Of a stretch of 5,648 nt of DNA, positions 1 through 5,416 are shown piece after piece (the first letter of the stretch is position 1; the number at the start of each line of letters is the position of its first letter). Origin of the DNA: Synechococcus sp. HW_metabat.21 (GTDB taxonomy: Bacteria > Cyanobacteriota > Cyanobacteriia > PCC-6307 > Cyanobiaceae); assembly GCA_018623875.1 (NCBI GenBank), contig JAAZUZ010000116.1, positions 1-5,648 on the forward strand, in the 5' to 3' direction. The notes beneath the pieces are model-generated. The model did no database searches. It saw only the letters and a list, made by a program, of their open reading frames with translations, and was not told the origin of the DNA. A program made the position numbers and the translations under genes.

Positions 1-839
1 ACCGCCAGCAGCGGAGCCTCGGGCACGGCAGCGGCTAAGCGCAGCACCAAGACCGCTTCAAAGACCCCCAAGCCGCCAGGGGCCGCCGGAACGACTAAGC
101 CGGCGGTCCAGGCCAGGGCAAAGCCCGACAACCAGCAGAGCCAATCGAGTTGGGAGGCCAGATCAAAGGCTTGAACGCAGCAAGCAAACCCGGCAAAGCG
201 GCAAAGAACAAAGACCAACTCCGCCGCCAAGGGCCCCCAGGGATACGCCGGAAGGCGCAGACTTCCCGAGCGCATGTCCAGGGGATCCACCTCCAGGGCC
301 TTGGCCCGGCGGCGTTCCAACCCCTCAAGCAGGGGGTTCAGCCAACGGGGCAGTAAGGCGAGCAGGGGCAGCAAGGCCAGCAGGAACACTCCGCCCCCCA
401 GGGCCACCAACACCAAGGCCGCCACGGCCATCAACAACGGATCGAGCAGCACCGCCCCAAGGGCCTGGCGCCCACTCAGCGGTTGCTGGCAGGGTCCCCC
501 CGCGCGCAGGGCCCGCAACCGTGCCAGCAGGTGCCAGACCCCTCCGGGTAGGTACTTGCGCAGGTTGGACTCCAGAAAGAGCAACACCACAGGCATCCAG
601 CGGGGCGCCGCCCCCAGCCAGCGCAGCACCACCCCCCAGGCCAGGCCATTGACCACCAAGCTCAAGGCACTCAGACCCAAGCCCAAGGCCAGCCAGAGCC
701 ACGCGTAACGATCCAGGCTCAACTGCAGCAACTGGCTGCCGTGGGAGACCACCGCAGAGACCACAAAGGCAACACTGGCGGCGGTCAACCACAGCCGGGC
801 GCCCCCAGGCAGCGCGACCCGTCTGAGCCGCTCGATCAC
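1..839 (-). CDS. UPF0104 / lysylphosphatidylglycerol synthase-type membrane protein, C-terminus cut by window edge
   Basis: Reading the minus strand from a GTG at 837-839 gives an uninterrupted frame of 279 codons that leaves the window at base 1. The product is very hydrophobic, with likely membrane segments near residues 15-33, 47-73, 80-92, 125-147, 150-163, 203-225, 232-252 and 261-274. Two stretches are typical of the UPF0104/LPG-synthase transmembrane family: NLRKYLPGGVWHLLARL (about 92-108) and the signature APGGLGVFEA (about 253-262). Family members are usually about 300-330 aa, so only a short tail should be missing. There is no sign of the soluble aminoacyl-transferase domain of MprF, so lipid lysylation is not implied; small members of this family are mostly of unknown function, with flippase-like roles suggested for some. 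The GTG overlaps the larC stop (GTGA) and follows GGAGGAG at 5 nt, which fixes the start and suggests translational coupling. Confidence 0.85.
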   Translation of the reverse strand, partial: MIERLRRVALPGGARLWLTAASVAFVVSAVVSHGSQLLQLSLDRYAWLWLALGLGLSALSLVVNGLAWGVVLRWLGAAPRWMPVVLLFLESNLRKYLPGGVWHLLARLRALRAGGPCQQPLSGRQALGAVLLDPLLMAVAALVLVALGGGVFLLALLPLLALLPRWLNPLLEGLERRRAKALEVDPLDMRSGSLRLPAYPWGPLAAELVFVLCRFAGFACCVQAFDLASQLDWLCWLSGFALAWTAGLVVPAAPGGLGVFEAVLVLRLAAAVPEAPLLA

Positions 840-2029
840 CGCTGCTCCTCCAGCCACTGCAGCAAGGCCTGGCGCAGCTGATCGAGGGGGAGCTGCTTCT
901 CCTCTGCCAACCGCACCAGGTCCTCGAACTCCGGCTTACGCCGGACGCTGCCATCCGGCCGTGTCGCTGTTTTGAAGCGCACCCGGCCCCAGGGGGTCTG
1001 GTGCTCCTCGATCTGACTGGGCAGGGCCCAGCGCTGTTGCAGGTCTTCCCGTACCCCCAGGCTGCTGCCGAAGCGCCACCAGATCGCCCGCAGGGCTTCA
1101 GCCTGCTCGGGCCAAGCCAGGGCCGTGATCAAGCTGCCGGCACGTCCTTTCTTCATCAGCACCGGCTGGGCGAAGACCTCCAGCGCCCCCGCCTCCCGCA
1201 GCGCCTCCTGAAGAAACGCCAGATCCTCCGGGGTGCCGTCGTCGATCTGGGCCTGCTGTTGCACCAACGTCTGCAGTGCGGGACCGGAGGCGACCTCCGC
1301 TTCAGCCAGGAGCAGGCGCAACTGATTCGGGCGATCCAACTCCCGCGTCCCCAAGCCAATGCCAAGACGGCTGGGGGTGAGGGCCGGTGCCGCATCGAAG
1401 CACTCCGCCAAGGCCACCATCAAGGCCAAACCGGTTGGGGTCGTCAGTTCAGCCGGGGGAAAGCCAGCGCTACTGGCCAAGGGAACCCCATGGCGCGTGG
1501 CGAGCTCCAGCACGGCAGGCACGGGAACCGGCAAGAGGCCATGGGCGCTCATCACCTGACCGTGGCCCGCGGGGGGCGGACTGCAGATCAGGCGCTCCAC
1601 GCCGAAGTGCTGCAGGCCGGCACAGACCCCGACCACATCCACCAGCGCATCCATGGCACCCACCTCGTGGAAGTGCACCTGCTCCGGCACCGAACCATGC
1701 ACGGCGGCTTCGGCCTCCGCCAGGACGCCAAATACCCTCAAGACCATCCGCCGCAGCGCCGGGTCCAGCTCGGCGGTCTGAATCTGCTCGCGCAGGCTGG
1801 CCCAATGGCGATGGGGCGGCTGCTGCTCAAGCGGTTCCACCTCCAGGTGCAGCCCCCTCAGACCCGCGCTGCGCCGCTCCTCGAGCTGCAAGCGATAGAG
1901 GCCGCTCAGGCCCAGGGCCGCCAGGGGTTCGTGAACCGCCTCTTCCGGCAGGCCGCAATCAAACAGGGCCGCCAGCAGCATGTTGCCGGCCAATCCCGTC
2001 GGGCAATCGACGACCGCCAGGGCTCCCAT
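836..2029 (-). CDS. larC: LarC, nickel insertion protein for the nickel-pincer cofactor (DUF111/UPF0272)
   Basis: This 397-aa protein matches LarC over its full length. LarC is known as a CTP-dependent cyclometallase that puts nickel into the pyridinium-dithiocarboxylate nucleotide made by LarB and LarE; the product is used by lactate racemase LarA and relatives. Visible landmarks are DCPTGLAGNM (8-17, usually D..GISGDM), HFHEVGAMDALVDVVG (119-134), HGQVMSAHGLLPVPVPA (156-172), ELTTPTG (194-200), GIGLGTRELDRPNQLR (223-238), QIDDGTPEDL (261-270), VLMKKGRAG (290-298) and SSLGVRED (322-329). The histidine-rich loop seen in many homologues is reduced to HRH (73-75). The N- and C-terminal halves lie in one frame, unlike Lactiplantibacillus plantarum, where larC1 and larC2 are joined by frameshifting. 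The frame is open upstream to 2164, but ATG 2027-2029 is chosen because the family N-terminus starts there, GAGGAGG precedes it, and it overlaps the upstream stop as TGATG. No larA, larB or larE is visible here. Confidence 0.92.
   Translation of the reverse strand: MGALAVVDCPTGLAGNMLLAALFDCGLPEEAVHEPLAALGLSGLYRLQLEERRSAGLRGLHLEVEPLEQQPPHRHWASLREQIQTAELDPALRRMVLRVFGVLAEAEAAVHGSVPEQVHFHEVGAMDALVDVVGVCAGLQHFGVERLICSPPPAGHGQVMSAHGLLPVPVPAVLELATRHGVPLASSAGFPPAELTTPTGLALMVALAECFDAAPALTPSRLGIGLGTRELDRPNQLRLLLAEAEVASGPALQTLVQQQAQIDDGTPEDLAFLQEALREAGALEVFAQPVLMKKGRAGSLITALAWPEQAEALRAIWWRFGSSLGVREDLQQRWALPSQIEEHQTPWGRVRFKTATRPDGSVRRKPEFEDLVRLAEEKQLPLDQLRQALLQWLEEQR
845..851 (-). promoter_or_regulatory. 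Ribosome-binding site of the UPF0104-type gene
   Basis: On the minus strand GGAGGAG ends 5 nt before the GTG at 837-839, inside the 3' end of larC. It supports the GTG start and a translationally coupled GTGA junction. Confidence 0.65.
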
Positions 2030-2691
2030 CAGGCCTCCTCGAGAAGCTGCTCCGCACTGGCGTTGAGCCGCTCGCGGTGCTGCTGCAGCCACTGCTGCAC
2101 CTCGCGGCGGGCCCGGCGCTGTTCGTTCTGGGCCGTTGTCACGTCGTGGCCGGAGAGCCCCCAAAGACGCCCCAGCAGCGCCCGGTCATCGGCGCCACCA
2201 CGGGAGCCGCCGTATTCGACGGTCTCGGCCACCATCCCGGCCAGCAGCACCCGACTCCAACGGCGCAGGTCCTCCAGCGGCATCTTCACCTGGGCGGGGG
2301 GCTCCAACTCGGTGCTGCCATTCACCCGCAAACCATGGCGCAAACACGCTCGGCTGCCCACGAGAACCTGCTTCACCGGCAGTTGGTTCTCAGCCGCCAA
2401 CAGCAGGTGACCAGCCTCATGGATCGCAATGCGGCGCAGCCGTGCGCGGCCCAAGCCAAAGGGAAGCGACTCCGCCACGAGATGTCCCCCCAGGCCACCG
2501 AAGCGGGCCGCATCCACGGTGAGCGCCGTCAGGGCACCGCCCGCCGCAGCCGCAATCAGCCAAGGGGAGAGCCCCAGCACGGGGCCCACCACCGACACCA
2601 CACTCACGCCTGCGACAGCCACACCGGCCCGCAGGGCGGCGGTTGAGCCTTGGTCGGAGCTCGCCAGTCGCAACGGTGGCGGCGAAGTCAT
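2029..2691 (-). CDS. FtsH/M41-like membrane zinc peptidase without an AAA+ domain
   Basis: This 220-aa protein has an N-terminal hydrophobic region that could hold two membrane segments (about 18-40 and 42-62). A zinc-binding HEAGH motif follows at 91-95. Further on, AGMVAE (151-156) and GGSRGGADDRALL (161-173) resemble the M41 stretch around GRAAEE and GASND, in which an aspartate is the third zinc ligand; Asp168 or Asp169 is the candidate here. The whole AAA+ ATPase module of FtsH (Walker A/B, SRH) is absent, and the length leaves no room for it. Such stand-alone M41-like proteins are known in cyanobacteria and plastids, where their substrates are mostly undefined. The C-terminal 30 residues are charged and probably helical (about 185-218). 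ATG 2689-2691 lies 15 bp after the stop of the upstream gene, with AGGAA overlapping that stop. Its own TGA overlaps the larC ATG. Proteolytic activity is inferred from the intact motif; the substrate is unknown. Confidence 0.85.
   Translation of the reverse strand: MTSPPPLRLASSDQGSTAALRAGVAVAGVSVVSVVGPVLGLSPWLIAAAAGGALTALTVDAARFGGLGGHLVAESLPFGLGRARLRRIAIHEAGHLLLAAENQLPVKQVLVGSRACLRHGLRVNGSTELEPPAQVKMPLEDLRRWSRVLLAGMVAETVEYGGSRGGADDRALLGRLWGLSGHDVTTAQNEQRRARREVQQWLQQHRERLNASAEQLLEEA
2034..2040 (-). promoter_or_regulatory. Ribosome-binding site of larC
   Basis: On the minus strand GAGGAGG sits 4 nt before the ATG at 2027-2029, inside the last codons of the M41-like gene. Together with the TGATG stop/start overlap it decides the larC start over the longer open frame reaching 2164, and it suggests re-initiation by ribosomes finishing the upstream gene. 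Confidence 0.7.
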
Positions 2692-2706
2692 GGCCGCGCC
2701 CCGTTC

Positions 2707-3312
2707 CTAGCGGCGGCCGCCGCGGGCACCGCCGCGGCCCCGGCCAGCCCGTTGGGGCACCGGAGCAATCACTTCGTGGTTCTCGACCTGCAGGGTCTGG
2801 CCGTCACGGCGCAGGTCCAGGGAGACGAAATGGCGCAGATGGGCCGGATCCACCTGGCCCTTCAGCTGCAGCTTGAACGGGGTCGGGCGACGCCCATCCG
2901 GACGGGGCTGCTGGCGAATCTTGACCACCAGTTCACCGTCGTCCGGGCGGGTGTAAATCAGCTCACCGCGCACCGAGAAATACCCGTCGCCTTCGGGCAG
3001 GTCATCGCCCTCACTCTCGTCGGGGGACAGGGTGCTGGGCTCCCACACACCCACGAGCTGCAGGTGCAGCTGATCGGGATCGCGGAAACGGGGATAGGCG
3101 ACCCAGAGGTGGGGCTTGCTCAGATCGAGATGACGACGCATCAACGTCAGCACGCGACCGAGCACGACGGCATCAATCTCGGAGCCGTCCTCGGTCTGAA
3201 TCACTCCTCGGGTGAGCTGATCCGGATCAGCGGGCACGTAAGTCCCCCGCACCACGCCGATGGCGCGGTACTGCATCGGCTCTGTCACCGGGGAAATGGG
3301 GTGTTGACGCAT
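2707..3312 (-). CDS. Conserved cyanobacterial-type protein of unknown function with RG-rich C-terminal tail
   Basis: I do not recognise a characterised family. The 201-aa product has a compact N-terminal part (about 14-95) built around MQYRAIGVVRGTYVP, GSEIDAVVLGRV, HLDLSKPHLWVAYPR and LHLQLVGVWEP. An acidic linker follows (96-109, rich in D/E/S), then a second beta-rich part (about 110-185) including GYFSVRGELIY, VVKIRQQPR and FKLQLKGQVD. The last residues form a basic, low-complexity RG tail, RAGRGRGGARGGRR (188-201). The strand-rich layout and the basic tail would fit nucleic-acid or ribosome binding, but that is inference. The frame is open to 3498, yet that start would run 83 bp into the divergent TPR gene. 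ATG 3310-3312 is preferred; ATG 3346-3348 and ATG 3274-3276 are alternatives, and none has a strong Shine-Dalgarno sequence. It is the first gene of the leftward cluster. Confidence 0.75.
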   Translation of the reverse strand: MRQHPISPVTEPMQYRAIGVVRGTYVPADPDQLTRGVIQTEDGSEIDAVVLGRVLTLMRRHLDLSKPHLWVAYPRFRDPDQLHLQLVGVWEPSTLSPDESEGDDLPEGDGYFSVRGELIYTRPDDGELVVKIRQQPRPDGRRPTPFKLQLKGQVDPAHLRHFVSLDLRRDGQTLQVENHEVIAPVPQRAGRGRGGARGGRR

Positions 3313-3415
3313 CGTGGCTGAAACCCTCTGGGCGCTCGTGAAATCCATCGCCCGCAGGACAATGTACCGAGCTTGCAAAAAGGCCCCAGACTGAGCCCGA
3401 CTTGCAGCTCCCTCG
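3313..3415. promoter_or_regulatory. Divergent spacer expected to hold promoters for both flanking units
   Basis: These 103 bp separate the starts of the leftward four-gene cluster and the rightward TPR gene, so both promoters are likely here or just inside the coding ends. On the minus strand TACATT (3361-3366) is a passable -10 hexamer. It would place transcription start near 3354 and give a leader of about 42 nt before ATG 3312, but no good -35 sits 16-18 bp upstream of it. On the plus strand I see no convincing -10/-35 pair. No inverted-repeat operator or NtcA-type GTA-N8-TAC site is evident. Confidence 0.35.
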
Positions 3416-4249
3416 ATGCAGGCACGAGGCCGCCACAACCAGCGCGATGGCGTGCTGATCGCCCTGGTCGCATCGGGGTTGGTGACCGTCTCCATCACCG
3501 GTGGCTGGCTGCTGGGTCAGCACCAAGCCCTCCATGCTTTAGGGAGCCCCGAGGGGAGCCCGGAGCGGCAGGTCGCCCTGCTTCAGGCCCGCCTCGGGGA
3601 CGGATCGGCGAGCGCCACCGATCAGCAGCGGCTCGTTGACCTGCTGATCCAACAGGGCCAATCCGAGGAGGCCAGCCTGGTGCTGGAGCGCCTGGCTGAT
3701 CAACAGTCCCAGAACTGGCAACTGCGTCTGCTCCTGGCCGAATTGCGCCGCAACAACAATGACCGCCCCGGGGCCGAGCGGGAGTTGCGCCAAATCCTGA
3801 ACCTCAAACCCGATCAAATCGAGGCCCTGCAATTGCTGACCCTGCTGCAACTCGAGCAGGGGCGCGGGGCTGAAGCGGAAACCCAGCTCAAGGCCCTGCT
3901 GAAGGCCAAGAGCAAGCCGACTCCCCAACCGCAAAAGTTGGGAATCGGCCTGCTCTTAGGCGATCTCCGCCAACGCCAGGGCAAACCAGCCGAGGCCCTA
4001 GCCCTCTATGGCCAATTGGCCAAGGACTTTCCGAGGGACCCCAAGCCGCTCCTTGCGATTGCTCTGCTGAAGCAAGACCAAGGGGATCTGCCTGGGGCCT
4101 CTCAAGCCCTCGCTCAAGCCCAGGCCAGACAACCCGGGAAGAAAGACCCACGCCTGGACCGCGTTGCCGCCAGCTGGGGACTCCAGACCCTGCGCGAGAC
4201 CAAGCAGCCGCCGGCTAAGGAGCCGTCACCAAAGGCGAAGCAGGGCTAG
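3416..4249 (+). CDS. Membrane-anchored TPR-like repeat protein
   Basis: The 277-aa product begins with a short basic segment (MQARGRHNQR) and one hydrophobic helix (about 12-34), predicting an N-in signal anchor with the rest outside the cytoplasmic membrane. The remainder is a run of helical pairs with TPR-like character, at about 69-99, 102-132, 135-165, 175-208 and 209-240. Examples are LVDLLIQQGQSEEASLVLERL, AERELRQILNLKPDQIEALQ and ALALYGQLAKDFPRDPKPLLA. The C-terminal 40 residues are lysine/proline/glutamine rich and probably disordered. TPR proteins usually act as scaffolds for protein partners; the partner here cannot be deduced. An in-frame TGA at 3392-3394 makes ATG 3416 the first possible ATG start, although the ribosome-binding sequence is weak. 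The gene diverges from the leftward cluster, and its last 35 bp overlap the end of the convergent small secreted-protein gene. Confidence 0.85.
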   Translation: MQARGRHNQRDGVLIALVASGLVTVSITGGWLLGQHQALHALGSPEGSPERQVALLQARLGDGSASATDQQRLVDLLIQQGQSEEASLVLERLADQQSQNWQLRLLLAELRRNNNDRPGAERELRQILNLKPDQIEALQLLTLLQLEQGRGAEAETQLKALLKAKSKPTPQPQKLGIGLLLGDLRQRQGKPAEALALYGQLAKDFPRDPKPLLAIALLKQDQGDLPGASQALAQAQARQPGKKDPRLDRVAASWGLQTLRETKQPPAKEPSPKAKQG

Positions 4250-4538
4250 GAGCCGCCGACTGCGAATCCAACTGGCGCAGGGCTGCATCGATGGCATCGC
4301 CCGGATCGGTCGCGTCATCCATCGCTGCGCTGCGGCGCAACTTGTTCATCAAGTCGATCGGGTTCGTGCTGTCCAGCAGCGATCCCCCTTGGCGGCTCGT
4401 CCCACCACCACCCCGGTCAAAGACGTTGGTTTCAGGGGCGAGGTTGGTGTTGGTGGTCTGGGCACGGGCCACCGGGGACACCACTGCCGCTGCAGCGATC
4501 AAGGCCGCGCTAAAGCCGCTGGCGAGTCCCCGAGGCAT
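4215..4538 (-). CDS. Small secreted protein of unknown function (signal peptide)
   Basis: The 107-aa product from ATG 4536-4538 has a classical Sec signal peptide: basic start MPR, a hydrophobic core at about 8-20 (FSAALIAAAAVV), and a cleavage site VARA|Q after residue 26. The mature part of about 80 residues is polar. It contains a glycine-rich stretch (43-53, including DRGGGGTSRQGGS), a segment SLLDSTNPIDLMNKLRRSAAMDDA (about 53-76), and a predicted helix DAIDAALRQLDSQ (81-93). It resembles small exported cyanobacterial proteins with a conserved NPFDL-like segment, from memory and not verified. The frame also opens at ATG 4586, but that would put 16 residues before the signal peptide and reach within 8 bp of xthA, so the internal ATG is preferred. 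The gene is convergent with the TPR gene (35-bp overlap) and divergent from xthA. Confidence 0.7.
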   Translation of the reverse strand: MPRGLASGFSAALIAAAAVVSPVARAQTTNTNLAPETNVFDRGGGGTSRQGGSLLDSTNPIDLMNKLRRSAAMDDATDPGDAIDAALRQLDSQSAAPSPASPLVTAP

Positions 4539-4594
4539 GGCACATCCGTCGAACCCCGGAATGCTAGGAGCTGCCCCAGACCACACTCCCGCCG
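4539..4594. promoter_or_regulatory. 56-bp divergent spacer between the secreted-protein gene and xthA
   Basis: The two starts face away from each other across 56 bp, so promoters must overlap here or extend into coding sequence. Minus-strand TAGCAT (4561-4566) is a weak -10 candidate for the secreted-protein gene. AGGAG at 4566-4570 lies about 24 nt before the xthA ATG, too far to act as a normal Shine-Dalgarno sequence. No clear -35 element was found on either strand. Confidence 0.3.
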
Positions 4595-5416
4595 ATGCGC
4601 ATCGCCAGCTGGAACGTCAACTCGGTGCGGACCCGCCTGGAGCAGGTGCTGGCTTGGCTGGAGGCCCATCAACCCGATGTGCTCTGCCTCCAGGAAACCA
4701 AGGTCAGCGATGACCTCTTCCCGCTGAAGGCCTTCGAGCAGATCGGTTACCACTGCGCCATCAGTGGACAGAAGGCCTACAACGGCGTCGCGCTGATCAG
4801 CCGGGAACCCCTCGAGGACGTTCAAGTGGGCTTTGAAGCACTCCTCCCAGACGCAGCGCAGCTGAGTGAACAAAAACGGGTGATCAGCGGCCTGCTGGAT
4901 GGGGTGCGGATCCTGAACCTCTACGTCCCCAATGGCAGCTCCCTAAAGAGCGAGAAATACCCCTACAAACTCGACTGGCTGGCCTGCCTGCAGCGCTACC
5001 TGGCTGTGCAGGAGGAGCAAGGGGATCCGCTCTGCATGGTGGGGGACTTCAACATCGGCCTCGAGGATCGGGACCTACCGGATCCGGAACGCCTGAACGG
5101 AACGATCATGGCCAGCGAGCCGGAGCGCACCGCCCTACGCGGCGCCCTGGGCGATCGGCTCACGGACGTCTTCCGGGTCTTCGAGCCGGGAAGCGGCCAT
5201 TGGAGCTGGTGGGACTACCGCAGCGGCGCCTGGGACCGGGACCTGGGCTGGCGGATCGACCACATCTATTTGTCTGAGGAGCTACTGGGTTGCGCCACCG
5301 GCTGCGTGATCGACAAGCAACCCCGAGGCAACGTCCAGCCCAGTGACCATGCCCCCGTCGTCGTCAATCTGGCCTGGCCGCCAGACGAAGAGGACGAGGA
5401 CGAGAGCTGGCCCTAA
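4595..5416 (+). CDS. xthA: Exodeoxyribonuclease III / AP endonuclease
   Basis: This 273-aa protein is a full-length member of the exonuclease III (EEP) family. Members cut DNA at abasic sites and remove 3'-blocking groups or nucleotides during base excision repair, with Mg2+ as cofactor. All active-site motifs are visible: Asn7 in SWNVNS, Glu34 in LQETK, Tyr110 in NLYVPNG, Asp151 and Asn153 in GDFNIG, Asp222 in GWRIDHIY, and Asp251-His252 in SDHAPV. The length is normal for the family. The C-terminus is strongly acidic (PPDEEDEDESWP, 262-273), beyond the last catalytic strand. An in-frame TAG at 4565-4567 makes ATG 4595 the first possible ATG; there is no ribosome-binding sequence at normal distance. 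The stop TAA (5414-5416) overlaps the stop of the convergent glcD-like gene. Confidence 0.95.
   Translation: MRIASWNVNSVRTRLEQVLAWLEAHQPDVLCLQETKVSDDLFPLKAFEQIGYHCAISGQKAYNGVALISREPLEDVQVGFEALLPDAAQLSEQKRVISGLLDGVRILNLYVPNGSSLKSEKYPYKLDWLACLQRYLAVQEEQGDPLCMVGDFNIGLEDRDLPDPERLNGTIMASEPERTALRGALGDRLTDVFRVFEPGSGHWSWWDYRSGAWDRDLGWRIDHIYLSEELLGCATGCVIDKQPRGNVQPSDHAPVVVNLAWPPDEEDEDESWP

Noticed and set aside
325..954. Minus-strand open frame of 209 codons
   Set aside because: It is a shifted frame of the larC 3' end and the UPF0104 gene; its product is Gly/Ala/Arg-rich, while the other frame gives clear membrane helices and family motifs.
1001..2646. Long plus-strand open frames opposite larC and the M41-like gene (1001-2410 and 1387-2646)
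   Set aside because: Their translations are Arg/Pro/Gln/His-rich without domains and mirror well-supported minus-strand genes; high GC content readily creates such antisense frames.
2029..2691. Full FtsH protease
   Set aside because: There is no Walker A, Walker B or SRH motif, and the protein is only 220 aa, about a third of FtsH.
3313..3498. Longer N-terminus for the RG-tail protein, starting at 3498
   Set aside because: It would overlap the divergent TPR gene by 83 bp, and the added residues look like non-coding translation without any domain.
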